Shown here piece by piece: positions 9,051 through 19,665 of a DNA stretch of 46,902 nt (its first letter is position 1; each line of letters begins with the position of its first letter). The stretch comes from Fibrobacter sp. GTDB lineage: Bacteria; Fibrobacterota; Fibrobacteria; Fibrobacterales; Fibrobacteraceae. The stretch lies in NCBI GenBank assembly GCA_017520105.1, contig JAFWRL010000160.1, positions 1 through 46,902 of the forward strand. The letters are read 5' to 3'. Under the pieces are notes generated by a model. It was not told the DNA's origin. It ran no database searches and saw only the letters and a list, made by a program, of their open reading frames with translations. Both the position numbers and the translations under genes were made by a program.

Positions 9051-9132
9051 GGATGACCTCAAAAAAAAGAACCTTACAAAATTTAATGTAGTTTATTTTT
9101 CTTTAAATACTAGATGATGATGAAAAAAATAT

Positions 9133-9166
9133 ACAAGAAAAGACACCCTATGGTGTCTTTTCTTGT
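9133..9166 (-). terminator. Rho-independent terminator of the large secreted-protein gene
   Basis: A perfect 15-bp stem (ACAAGAAAAGACACC with its complement) surrounds a 4-nt loop. On the minus strand it is followed by a T-rich run. It lies just after the stop at 9183. Confidence 0.85.
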
Positions 9167-9182
9167 AATGCAATTAACAAAA

Positions 9183-12100
9183 TTACTTCAAAAGAAGAAT
9201 GGGGATAGCAGGAAGATAAGTTCCCTTAAACTTTCCACTTACCGCAGTACCATCAGGCCGAGTAAATATATAGTACGACCTCGCTACGGTTGCCGATACT
9301 ATTGGAAATTCGACACCATTTTCAACAGCAGTAAGCTCGCCATCAAGAACCCAATGCGTAGTCCATTCGCCAAGCATAGTCTTAGCAAACATAGTAATAC
9401 CAGTTGAGCGGGCATCTCCGGAGCACTCGTCCCTACCAAGAACATCACACACTTTAAATTTGCCACCAGCAGGAGGAACAACAACTTTCAAGGTTTTAGT
9501 CGGATTTGTGAAGCATTGATATCCCGACAGGCATTCAGAACCATCTTTTTCAAAAGATTCATTTCCAAGAGCATAATTCATTACGTAAGTCTGTGCATTG
9601 GCATCATAAGCTGTGTATGTGTAATTTTGCAGACTATTTCCTATAAAATCACCTCTTAGACTATTTTGAGGATAAACGTCATTATGATTACCCGTTGCAG
9701 AAATCTCATCATTTTGAGAAGAAACATTTAAGTGAATTCCTATATCGTTCCAAGTACTCAATGGTGAATTAGCATGCCACTTCAATCCTGCTGTTGTGGG
9801 GCGATCTATTACCCAAAAACTGCTTCCAAAATACATAATCGTACGATTATTGTAAACAGGGGCACATGCGGTTGGCGGGACACACGGGTTAAGCAATTGT
9901 GTTTGAGCCGTGAAACCTATCACGCCGCTTTGCGGTTCATTAATCATCCTATTGAACAGAGTAGCAGAATATCCTCCTTCGACCCTGTATTCGTAACCGT
10001 AATCAGCGAAAAGAGATACAAACTCAAAAACACTTATTAAAACATTCGGTCCAAAACCAGGGAAATCACCAGAGAAATCATTAACTCTCGACCACAATTC
10101 AGTATATGGGATAACACGATTATCTCTCTGACCATAGTCATTTGTCAAAACATTATGGTCATTATAATTATGGAAACCATCGCTGGTTGACCGATTACCA
10201 AACCCTGTATATCCAGGATCTTGAATCAAGAAACCTTTCTTCGAACTCGTGAGAGTTATAGACAAATTGTCCTGTTGATCATGGCTCTGTCCACGCTCCC
10301 ACATTTTGCCGCTTTCGGCAATCATCGATAGAGCAACAGTATCCCCTTCATTACTGACAGCCGTAATTAATCCTATACCATCCTTAAAGTCGCCCCAAAG
10401 AGTTCCACGATACGGAACTACCTTTCCAGCACTTCCATACATGTTATAATCAGGGAATCCAAACGGAACCAACGGATTAATCTTTTGGTCAGCAGCTCTT
10501 AAAGGATACGCCTCGGACATCGCAAGATATTTTGGATCGTCCTTCAGTTTCGCCCACACACGATAATCAGGATTGTATGTAACTCCATCATCGGCTTCTA
10601 CAGGAATCAAACCATAAGGTTTATCATTTAGGCCAACAGGTCTTGAGAATTCGAACATGTAATCAGGCGATTTTAGGAATTTATGATTGATACTAAAATT
10701 CTGAATTTCACTTTGATCTTTATATGCATCTTTTAACGCAGACAAAACATAAGTCAAGTCATCCCAAATATACTGAGAATAGCCAGTACCTTCCGAGAAT
10801 CCTCCATTATCTCCATAATGGCGATTCAAGCCACCATTCACCATCTTTAAATTTTCATCAGTACCATAGAACATGTATTCAAACAAAGTAATACTTCCAT
10901 ATGCCTTTACCGAAATATTGTTGTAATCAAAGAATGGACCAGCCAAATCAAGCCAAGCAATGATACCGTCATAAGCAGACTTATATTTCGTAAGAGCATA
11001 ATCTCTGAAACCATCCGCATTTTTCAGCCATGCAAGAAGCGAAATGCGAACCATAGCTTCCGAAATACTGATTAGTTTATCTTGATGACCTGACATAATC
11101 CATTCACCAAAAATACGCTGATAAGCGGCCTGACTAAGAAATTCAGTGCAATCAGGTATATCCGACATATGGTCAATTTGGTTCAAACCAATCATGTTAA
11201 AGTAAGCCTTGCACGCGTCAGTATAAGAACCGCTTCCTAATGATTTAAAATAATCAATAACGCCTTGAATACGCCTTCCACTCATATTGACAGCATCAAT
11301 ACATTTATCAATTCCATTCACAAACCATGCTGCATCTTCAACAAGACCACTACTTATCATAAAGTAATCATCAAAATTATACGAAGCATCAGGATTAAGA
11401 CCATCTGCAATCACTCCATTTCCATTATCATCGACTGTAAATACAAATCTGGATATACCCAAATGAGGATCCGCAGCATCCGGGGGGAATTGTGCTAAAA
11501 TAGCATCAGCAAGAAGAACATCCAAGTTATCTCTAGTTTTATTCCACTTACACGGCTCATTATCACCACATTCGGCTTCTGATATTTTTGTAAGAGGGAA
11601 CATTCTTTTACCTTCTAAAGCCAACAAGACATCCGACCCCATATTCTTTACAGATTTAGTATTAATTTTTCCTTGACTAGGGTTCCAATCTTTTCTTTTA
11701 GCGGTCCCAAAATATTCAACCGCCTTATCAGAGTCAAAATCAAGACAGACAAGTTTTTCTATCCATTTTACAACCGTCTTGGCAGCATTAACAATACCGA
11801 CAGAGACATCAGCAATCACATCTGCCGTTTTATCAATTGCACCATTAACGGTTTTTCGACATGTTTTTGAAACAGCGGCGCATCCAGCAACCAGAGGGTT
11901 TGAGTACGTCACTACAGTCACAACAGCTCTACAAAAACTTCTAAACCAGCTAAAATGACCAACCTTGACATACGCATAATTACCAACAATGCTATCAACA
12001 GGTTCTTCAATCCATCGATTTTCCTCAGTGATAAAATGCTCAATCGTAATCGTATCTTCACCAGGTTGATAATCAGAACTCAACGGGATAGCGATAACAA

Positions 12101-13106
12101 CACTGTCACCAGGATTCAGCTTAGCATCAAAATCATAAATATCTCCTCGCACACCAAAATCATTAGACCTATTTGGCCCTTGTGGGTCAAATGAAAGTTT
12201 TTTTATCACAGGAACTTTGCCATCAGAGAATTTACGCTTATCAAAAACAAGTTTTACGGAACTTTTCGAATAGGAATTTACACCAAAGGCGTATTCAACT
12301 TCTACAGAGTCGGAAGAAAGAATAGTCTCTTTTGATTCAATCACGGTCTCTTCTGGGACACCAACTTCCGCCCACCATTTCAACTTAACCTTACGATACT
12401 CAGGAAAAGCTATTTCAAAAGTTGGAGCAAACGAATTTTTTTGACTCAAAGAAAACGTTTTACTATACCCCTTAATTTCTACTTTGCCACTGCCCGCAAT
12501 AGCTACACCATTCAATTCACGACCATCCATAGGCTCAACTTGTACAAACAACCGGTTATAGAACCAATCGGGAAGATTGGTAATTTTGAAATTAGCCGAA
12601 GTTCCTTCAAAGAATTTTTCTGAATTCAATGCACCCAAATCGATATAATCTTTGATTCTATCAGAGTAAATAGAATCCGCAAAATTATAAAGAATGGTGC
12701 GGATAGAGTCTAACAATGTAACATCCGCAGATTCATTACACGAAGATACAACGGGATTAGCATCAACCCACCATTGTATTGGCAAGTTCTGTGCAGGTCC
12801 ATGATACACAATCGATTCATCCCCTGTAAAGGCGAAATCGACCTGTTCATAATTACCATGAAGTTCATGATCACAACCATTCGTAACTAAATGACCAGAC
12901 AACTGCAACGCAGGAACCGAATTCACACCAAGAACAACCCTGCTGAACCCCCAACCAACAGGGAAATTGACAAGATGAATCTCGTCGTTATCTTGTAAAT
13001 TAACAACTGTCGCAACATTATGCGAAACAGAATGAACTGTAGCCCAGAGATTCTGAGATACAAGCAGCAAGACTGCTATAAAGGTGAAGAATTTCATGCG
13101 TATCAT
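9183..13106 (-). CDS. Very large secreted protein with heparinase II/III-like region (candidate polysaccharide lyase)
   Basis: The start at 13106 (MIRMKFFTF) or 13097 gives a signal peptide ending near QNLWA; a GTG at 13115 is also in frame. About 1307 residues. The first third contains beta-sandwich-like modules (KVPVIKKLSFDPQG, VVIAIPLSSDYQPGEDTITI). The middle is helical and contains GGFSEGTGYSQYIWDDL near residue 770, like the toroid domain of heparinase II/III or alginate lyase families. Near residue 940 a GQSHDQQDNLSITL stretch, then LIQDPGYTGFG and FHNYNDHNVLTNDYG, match the pattern of the family's beta-sheet domain (His-Asp, 'DPG', 'HN'). Extracellular breakdown of acidic polysaccharide is inferred. 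It follows a small secreted protein gene after 15 nt and ends at a strong hairpin. Confidence 0.6.
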   Translation of the reverse strand: MIRMKFFTFIAVLLLVSQNLWATVHSVSHNVATVVNLQDNDEIHLVNFPVGWGFSRVVLGVNSVPALQLSGHLVTNGCDHELHGNYEQVDFAFTGDESIVYHGPAQNLPIQWWVDANPVVSSCNESADVTLLDSIRTILYNFADSIYSDRIKDYIDLGALNSEKFFEGTSANFKITNLPDWFYNRLFVQVEPMDGRELNGVAIAGSGKVEIKGYSKTFSLSQKNSFAPTFEIAFPEYRKVKLKWWAEVGVPEETVIESKETILSSDSVEVEYAFGVNSYSKSSVKLVFDKRKFSDGKVPVIKKLSFDPQGPNRSNDFGVRGDIYDFDAKLNPGDSVVIAIPLSSDYQPGEDTITIEHFITEENRWIEEPVDSIVGNYAYVKVGHFSWFRSFCRAVVTVVTYSNPLVAGCAAVSKTCRKTVNGAIDKTADVIADVSVGIVNAAKTVVKWIEKLVCLDFDSDKAVEYFGTAKRKDWNPSQGKINTKSVKNMGSDVLLALEGKRMFPLTKISEAECGDNEPCKWNKTRDNLDVLLADAILAQFPPDAADPHLGISRFVFTVDDNGNGVIADGLNPDASYNFDDYFMISSGLVEDAAWFVNGIDKCIDAVNMSGRRIQGVIDYFKSLGSGSYTDACKAYFNMIGLNQIDHMSDIPDCTEFLSQAAYQRIFGEWIMSGHQDKLISISEAMVRISLLAWLKNADGFRDYALTKYKSAYDGIIAWLDLAGPFFDYNNISVKAYGSITLFEYMFYGTDENLKMVNGGLNRHYGDNGGFSEGTGYSQYIWDDLTYVLSALKDAYKDQSEIQNFSINHKFLKSPDYMFEFSRPVGLNDKPYGLIPVEADDGVTYNPDYRVWAKLKDDPKYLAMSEAYPLRAADQKINPLVPFGFPDYNMYGSAGKVVPYRGTLWGDFKDGIGLITAVSNEGDTVALSMIAESGKMWERGQSHDQQDNLSITLTSSKKGFLIQDPGYTGFGNRSTSDGFHNYNDHNVLTNDYGQRDNRVIPYTELWSRVNDFSGDFPGFGPNVLISVFEFVSLFADYGYEYRVEGGYSATLFNRMINEPQSGVIGFTAQTQLLNPCVPPTACAPVYNNRTIMYFGSSFWVIDRPTTAGLKWHANSPLSTWNDIGIHLNVSSQNDEISATGNHNDVYPQNSLRGDFIGNSLQNYTYTAYDANAQTYVMNYALGNESFEKDGSECLSGYQCFTNPTKTLKVVVPPAGGKFKVCDVLGRDECSGDARSTGITMFAKTMLGEWTTHWVLDGELTAVENGVEFPIVSATVARSYYIFTRPDGTAVSGKFKGTYLPAIPILLLK

Positions 13107-13121
13107 AGCACCCACAATTGT

Positions 13122-13646
13122 TTAATTCGAACCTAATTGAATAGACTCAATCGGACAAACGATTGAAACAATATCGCCATTTAAATCTTCTGCTTTAAAA
13201 CAGTTCTTATCATTTGCTCGCCTCGCATGGAATGTTGCCAAATCATAAGGTTTACCGGTTCGAGTAGGGTTTGAAAAGATTATTGATACAGGGGCTCGAG
13301 TCGCATAAGCTGTCTGAACAATGGCTTGTACAGCATTATAATTTGCTTCGTCAGAGAAAACACAAAAACGAATTCCAACCGGTTTCGTATAACCAGGTAT
13401 ATTAATAGTAGTACCAGAATCAAAGAAGAACCATGGAATGCCTCCACTAACAGGAACTGGCATGTCAAAGCCTGGATTCACCTTTGTCGCAACCAAAACG
13501 CAACTTGTATCAGTTATTCCCGGCTGATTGTACTCATTCGTTACCGGATTTTTGCCATCATTACAATAAGTATTTACATCAAGAAGGCCATCTGCATTCG
13601 CAAAGACCGCAAGAACAAACATGATTGTGAATAAGATTTTTTTCAT
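13122..13646 (-). CDS. Small secreted protein of unknown function
   Basis: The 174 residues begin with MKKILFTIMFVLAVFANADG, a Sec signal peptide. A strong ribosome site (AAGGAG, about 8 nt before the ATG) fixes the start. The mature protein has five Cys (NTYCNDG, TSCVLV, RFCVFS, NCFKAE, IVCPIE) and a predicted beta-rich core (SGGIPWFFFDSGTTINIPGY), suggesting a stable extracellular fold. It is the first gene of a two-gene unit with the large heparinase-like protein, 15 nt apart. I cannot name a family. A divergent AT-rich gap separates it from the lipoprotein gene at 13823. Confidence 0.7.
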   Translation of the reverse strand: MKKILFTIMFVLAVFANADGLLDVNTYCNDGKNPVTNEYNQPGITDTSCVLVATKVNPGFDMPVPVSGGIPWFFFDSGTTINIPGYTKPVGIRFCVFSDEANYNAVQAIVQTAYATRAPVSIIFSNPTRTGKPYDLATFHARRANDKNCFKAEDLNGDIVSIVCPIESIQLGSN

Positions 13647-13822
13647 TTGTTTTTACTCCTTAATTTGGTTGTCAATATTTATAAAATAAACATTATTTTG
13701 TCATTACTTAATTTGTAAAAAAAAATTACACATTATGCACAAAAAAATCGTTCATTCAATCTTTATTATATTATATTACGCTCAATTATTATTGAAATTA
13801 GATTAAACAACATAAATCACTT

Positions 13823-14281
13823 ATGAATAAAAAAATTATTCTGGTCGCACTTTTTGCTTCACTATCGTTATTTAATGCATGCGATGGTGATTCTTCAAGC
13901 AAGCCAACATCTCAACAATTTCCAGAATCAGGCAGCATCGACTGGACAGAAATTCCGCAATCTTGCGACGCCTTAGTTGATGGAAATGTTGCGTCTATCA
14001 GTATTACATTTAAAAACTGGAGTTGGACAGAAAATAACGCTTTCAAAGAAAATATTATTCACACAACGCAAACTTTTAGCGGAATCTCACAACAAGAATT
14101 TAATTATTTTTGCAATAAAGAAAAAAACGAAGGTATGAATGTCGTTTGTGATGGATTAACGATTTCTTGTGACGATTATTTGCAAGCAGGGGAATCTGCG
14201 GCCTTTGTAGGAAGCATGTACACATCTGCTTGCACCCAACTTCTCAATGGAACAGTGACTTTAAAAGAAATATTTTTTTAA
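13823..14281 (+). CDS. Hypothetical lipoprotein
   Basis: The 152 residues start MNKKIILVALFASLSLFNAC, with Cys at the end of a lipobox-like LFNAC, then a Ser-rich linker. Several further Cys occur (IPQSCDALV, YFCNKEKN, VVCDGLTISCDDY, SACTQLL). The coding DNA is AT-rich compared with the secretion genes. No domain recognised. No good ribosome site precedes the ATG. It stands alone, diverging from the gene at 13646, and is followed by a nested hairpin region. Confidence 0.65.
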   Translation: MNKKIILVALFASLSLFNACDGDSSSKPTSQQFPESGSIDWTEIPQSCDALVDGNVASISITFKNWSWTENNAFKENIIHTTQTFSGISQQEFNYFCNKEKNEGMNVVCDGLTISCDDYLQAGESAAFVGSMYTSACTQLLNGTVTLKEIFF

Positions 14282-14313
14282 TAAATCTAGTCAACCTCCT
14301 CAAAATAGCTTTC

Positions 14314-14368
14314 TAAATTTAAAGCATTAGTCCATAGCCGATGACGACTTTCATCGGCTTTAAATTTA
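14314..14368 (+). terminator. Hairpin terminator inside a larger inverted repeat
   Basis: The inner stem is AGCCGATGA (14336-14344) with TCATCGGCT (14351-14359), followed by TTAAATTT. A second perfect 12-bp pair (TAAATTTAAAGC at 14314-14325 with its complement at 14357-14368) encloses and partly overlaps it. It lies after the lipoprotein gene and before the TTG-start gene at 14445. A terminator is the simplest reading. Confidence 0.55.
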
Positions 14369-14444
14369 CAAGAAACAATCAAACGGTTCCGTCCCCTCTA
14401 CAAACTTTTTCTACATTTATTTTAAACCATCAAGGATTATCCCA

Positions 14445-14837
14445 TTGAACAAAGCATTTTACCTTATTTTCGCCCTCTGCGTATTTTTTTTGACTTCCTG
14501 CCTTCAGGATGACGATTCTGACGCACGCATTCCCGTCCGTTATACGGTTATCGTCACCGACAAGATATCAGGCAAGGCCGTAGAGAAGGCAAAAGTCGAA
14601 CTGACAAATGAAGTCCAGTCCGCACAAACGCTCACAACCAATTCCAGTGGCACGGTAATTTTCCCGTCCGAAGAGAGCTACGTCAACCAGATTGTCGTCA
14701 CAAAAGATGGTTACTTTCCCAAAGACACGGTGGATGTCATCAGCAATGCCGATACGACATTGAACTTGATTTTGCGTTCAATCAGCATATTCCTTGTTCC
14801 GACAGACACGGCCAAGGTCGATTCGACAAAGAAGTAA
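14445..14837 (+). CDS. Lipoprotein with carboxypeptidase-regulatory-like beta-sandwich
   Basis: The start is TTG at 14445, preceded by AAGGA about 9 nt upstream; there is no ATG that keeps the signal sequence. The 130 residues begin with the lipoprotein signal MNKAFYLIFALCVFFLTSC, then an acidic linker (LQDDDSDA). A single carboxypeptidase-D regulatory-like domain follows (YTVIVTDKISGKAVEKAKVE, SSGTVIFPSEESY, VTKDGYFPKDTV). The gene is followed within one base by the start of the GspE/PilB ATPase gene, so it is probably in that operon. A role in anchoring or assembling the secretion apparatus is possible but unproved. Confidence 0.75.
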   Translation: MNKAFYLIFALCVFFLTSCLQDDDSDARIPVRYTVIVTDKISGKAVEKAKVELTNEVQSAQTLTTNSSGTVIFPSEESYVNQIVVTKDGYFPKDTVDVISNADTTLNLILRSISIFLVPTDTAKVDSTKK

Positions 14838-14838
14838 G

Positions 14839-16215
<1,377 letters not shown>

Positions 16216-16219
16216 GCAA

Positions 16220-17446
16220 ATGCAAAAGACGGCGAACAAGCGCGGGTTCACGCTCCCCCTCACCATAGGCATTCTCGTCGTCATTGGTTTTCTCACTTCC
16301 TCGTTTTACACAATGGTCAAAAACGAGCGAATCGAATCATTCAAAAGGTTTTCTGATGCACAGGCGACACTTGAGCTAGAAAGCGGCGTCAATTATGCAT
16401 TTTACCGAATGCAAAACGAACACGGCCCATGGCGAACCGACAGTCTTCAGCACACAAGCAATGACAGCTGCATCCGTTTTTCTCTTTCTCAAATACAGGC
16501 AGGGGCTTTCGCCAAACTCCAAATTTTCAATCACGATTCATCACGGAGTTTCAATGCATATACGGGATTTGTTCCACCCAATCGCCCAGCACTGACTTTA
16601 CTTGCAGCCCAAGCGAACGTAAGCTTAGTCGGCAAAGCCCTCATTGAAGGAGGTTCCGCATTACAGAACGGGACTATTTCATATAGTAGCCATTACAAGA
16701 TGCGAGCCGAAAAAGAAGCTTTTTTCGACACTGTATATGTCGGAGACACTCTTGCCTATTTTGATACACTTAAGTTTTTTCCGGAGCTCACTCGCGAGCA
16801 ATTCGCCAAGTCGTTCGAAAAGGATCGTTGCGTTTTTGACGGAACAGAAGTCGTCCCCGAAGAATTGAATTGCCGCATCGTCACTATGCAAGGCGACAGT
16901 CGATGTAACCGATGCAACATTATTGCCGATAAAATCTTTTTGAGAGAGCGCGCAAGCACTCTCAAAGCAAGCATCATTGCCAGGACAATAACGTTAAATG
17001 ACAGCGTCTTACTTTCGGGGACTTTTTTTGCACAAGACACACTTGAAGTGTCATTAAAACGGAACCAAGATTACCTAATCAATCTAGTTCTTCAAGGACG
17101 CAAAACCGACGAAGTCGAATACACTGGATTCTTGAACATTGATAAGCTAAAAGCATCTAACATCCTTATTTTATTCATGGGCGACAACTGGGACGAGACC
17201 ATGAAGGGAATTCCCGTAACCATCGGTGAAAACGCAGATATTCGCGGCAATGTCATTTCAAGAGGCATGGTCAATTTCAGCGGAAAACTGAACGGACAAA
17301 TGATAGCCTACCATTTCGGGTTCTACGAAGGTGAAACGCTTTGGAGAGGATTCCTAAGAAACGGGCAAATAAAAGGGGATACGTCTGTTCACACGTTCCT
17401 TCCCGACATCATTTATTTAGGTGGCGAGGCGAGCTATGAGAACTAG
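16220..17446 (+). CDS. Large minor pseudopilin (PilX/GspK-like)
   Basis: The 408 residues begin MQKTANKRGFTLPLTIGILV, a type IV prepilin leader with predicted cleavage between Gly and Phe. Position 5 of the mature helix is Leu, not the usual Glu; GspK-type tip pseudopilins also lack this Glu. The long globular part includes two CxxC-like Cys (DSRCNRCNII) and a late beta-helical stretch with repeated short strands (NADIRGNVISRGMVNFSGKL). The gene starts 4 nt after the ATPase stop and its end overlaps the next gene. It probably sits at the tip of the pseudopilus. The family assignment rests on the leader, the size and the context. Confidence 0.75.
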   Translation: MQKTANKRGFTLPLTIGILVVIGFLTSSFYTMVKNERIESFKRFSDAQATLELESGVNYAFYRMQNEHGPWRTDSLQHTSNDSCIRFSLSQIQAGAFAKLQIFNHDSSRSFNAYTGFVPPNRPALTLLAAQANVSLVGKALIEGGSALQNGTISYSSHYKMRAEKEAFFDTVYVGDTLAYFDTLKFFPELTREQFAKSFEKDRCVFDGTEVVPEELNCRIVTMQGDSRCNRCNIIADKIFLRERASTLKASIIARTITLNDSVLLSGTFFAQDTLEVSLKRNQDYLINLVLQGRKTDEVEYTGFLNIDKLKASNILILFMGDNWDETMKGIPVTIGENADIRGNVISRGMVNFSGKLNGQMIAYHFGFYEGETLWRGFLRNGQIKGDTSVHTFLPDIIYLGGEASYEN

Positions 17447-17786
17447 ATGCAGCAAAATTGGCAGCACACTTGTCGAAGTACTTGTCAGCATCGCCATACT
17501 CACCTCGACCGGAGTGTTTATCGTCGGTTTCTTATACAGGAATCCTACAACCAACAAAGCGTGGCTAGACAATTACGGGCAAGAATTAAGCAAAATTGTA
17601 TTAATGACCACACCGATAGAAAACGACACTATCGTCACACACACTGACGCAAGCGAAAATTTTTGGGAAACAGTCATAACAGTCTCAAAAGGTAACGAAG
17701 AATCGTGTTACAGAGCCGTTTCAGTCCGCCGCAAAGCTGATTCCACACGCACGCTCCACTATTGCACTTATGGAGCGAACAAATGA
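17436..17786 (+). CDS. Prepilin-like protein (GspI/PilV-like)
   Basis: The ATG at 17436 is preferred, with GAGG about 8 nt upstream; an in-frame GTG lies 15 nt earlier. The gene overlaps the previous one by 11 nt. The 116 residues have a short basic leader and a class III signal, KIGSTLVEVLVSIAILTSTG, where cleavage after Gly would leave Ser at position 1 and keep Glu at position 5. A small globular domain follows with two Cys. It is probably a minor pseudopilin of the same tip complex as the genes before and after. Which of GspH, I or J it matches cannot be decided here. Confidence 0.75.
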   Translation: MRTRCSKIGSTLVEVLVSIAILTSTGVFIVGFLYRNPTTNKAWLDNYGQELSKIVLMTTPIENDTIVTHTDASENFWETVITVSKGNEESCYRAVSVRRKADSTRTLHYCTYGANK

Positions 17787-18148
17787 AACGTACAAACAAA
17801 TGCGGATTTACTTTAATCGAACTCGTCACGACTATGGCGCTTTCTGGGCTATTCTTCACCTTGGCGATGAACCTCTATAGCACAGCGAACAAGGCCTTTA
17901 TCACAGACAAGAAATACGACGAACTCTATTTCGAATACAACGTTCTAAAAGCCAGAACGGAACGTTTTTTACGGGAGCACCCGAACTTTTGTGAAAATCC
18001 CGAAAAATACGAGATGGAATACACGCTCCCGCTCAGCCCACTACACTGCAAACCACTAGACAAGAAGCGCTCACTCGTCTATTTCCAAGGGTACATGGAT
18101 TCAACCAGACACGCCCTTGTCGGGTTCAGTACTATTATCGGGGAATAA
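17783..18148 (+). CDS. Prepilin-like protein (GspJ/PilW-like)
   Basis: The ATG at 17783 overlaps the previous stop (ATGA), so translation is probably coupled. The 121 residues start MKRTNKCGFTLIELVTTMAL, a textbook prepilin leader with FTLIE. The mature protein has an amphipathic helix with many charged residues (TDKKYDELYFEYNVLKARTE) and two Cys. It is the last gene of the ATPase-pseudopilin operon and faces the CoA-transferase gene with only 3 nt between stops. No hairpin terminator is visible there. Minor pseudopilin role inferred from leader and context. Confidence 0.8.
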   Translation: MKRTNKCGFTLIELVTTMALSGLFFTLAMNLYSTANKAFITDKKYDELYFEYNVLKARTERFLREHPNFCENPEKYEMEYTLPLSPLHCKPLDKKRSLVYFQGYMDSTRHALVGFSTIIGE

Positions 18149-18151
18149 CGT

Positions 18152-19638
18152 TTACAGCATCTTGCCCGTTTCCAAAAAACGGGTATGCATCTCGAACGCA
18201 CGGGAAAGAGCTAGCGGCAAGTGAATTCCCTTCGCATGCTTGATGCCGTATTCCAGAACATCCGTGAGTTCGTCACGGTAATCCGGATGGGCGCAGTTCT
18301 TGATAATCAGGCGGGCGCGTTCTTCGACAGGCAAACCGCGAAGGTCTGCAAGCCCCTGCTCCGTCACAAAAATCTGCGTATCGTGATCGGTATGATCGAC
18401 ATGGCTCACGTAAGGAACCACGCTCGAAATAGCACCGCCCTTCGCCACAGACGGCGTGATAAAAATCCGAGTGCGCAATTGCGTGCAAAGTCAGCAGAAC
18501 CACCGATGCCGTTCATCATGGCCGAACCGCAGACAAGCGAACTGTTCACGTTACCGAAAATATCGACTTCGAGCGCCGTATTCATGGAAATCACGCCCAG
18601 GCGGCGAATCACATCGGGACTATTGCTCACTTCCTGCTGGCGGAGCACAAAATGCTTTTTCCAATCCGCGCTATTTTCAACAAATTCTTTCTGTGCCGCC
18701 TGCGAAAGCGTGAGAGCCGTTCCCGAGGCAATACCCAGCTTGCCTTTCTTGAGGAGCGGGAGCACGGCTTCTTGAATAACTTCAGTGTAAAGGTCAATTT
18801 GACCAAGGCGTTCGTCGTCGGCCATCGCGCAGAGAACCGCATTAGCCACCTTGCCCACACCACTCTGGTAAGCAAGCCCCTTCGGAAGTCTGCCATGCGA
18901 TTCTTCAAAGCGGATAAAGTCCAAAATGCGTTCGCCAATGTTCTTCGAAACTTCATCAGGTTCCACGAACGGGGTCACTTCATCGTACGCATCATTTTCA
19001 ACAATCGCTATAACCTTGTTCGGGTCGATGCGGACAAATTCGTCACCGACGCGGTCGCCGGCGCTATAAATGGCAAGCGGTTTCGCATGGGGCGGGAGTT
19101 CAGGAAGAGCATTGTCATGCACACCGATGCAACTATCGCCCAGACGCGTATTCAGTTCCAGAATAATCTTCGGGGCCATTTCCAAATAGCAGACCGAATT
19201 TCCGCCCGACGTCGAAAGGCAAACGCGACCATCCGGCAAAATCGCAGAAACTTCGATAATAGCAACCGTCGGCGCAGGGACGGCCCCAGTACGCACAAGG
19301 TAGCCCATCTTGCCCAGGTGCGCATCGATGTAGTGAATACTGCCATCGTTAATCGCCTTGCGCAGACTCGGATTTGACTGGTACGGCATGCGAAGCGACA
19401 AAGCCTTCGCGCGCGCAAGAGCGCCGTCACAACTATCGCCCGTCGAGGCGCCCGCAAAAAGTGTCACCTTGAATTCCTGGCCCGCTTCATGGAGCTTTTC
19501 TGCCCGTGCAGCAATCGCCAGTGGAACCGCCTTGGGGTATCCAGCCAAAGTAAATCCTGAAACCCCGAGAACATCGCCATTATGAATCATTTCAGCCGCT
19601 TCGGCGGCACTGCATTTTTTACCAGTAATCCAATTCAT
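18152..19638 (-). pseudogene. Acetyl-CoA hydrolase / acetate-succinate CoA-transferase family, frameshifted
   Basis: From the ATG at 19638 (MNWITGKKCSAAEA) the product matches the acetyl-CoA hydrolase/CoA-transferase family. It includes SGVGKVANAVL, the LYTEVIQEAV segment expected to hold the active Glu, and MNGIGGSADFARN. At about 18469 the frame fails and continues one frame away with RIFITPSVAKGGAISSVVPY, VSHVDHTDHDTQIFVTEQGL and NCAHPDYRDEL, the normal C-terminus. Adding one C to the coding sequence CTCGG (plus strand 18467-18471) restores NCALRIFITP and a protein of about 495 residues, the family size. Either a real mutation or a sequencing or assembly error. If functional, it would move CoA between acetate and succinate or hydrolyse acetyl-CoA in fermentation. 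Confidence 0.85.
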
Positions 19639-19665
19639 GGCGCAAAAAATAGTATTTTTACCGCC

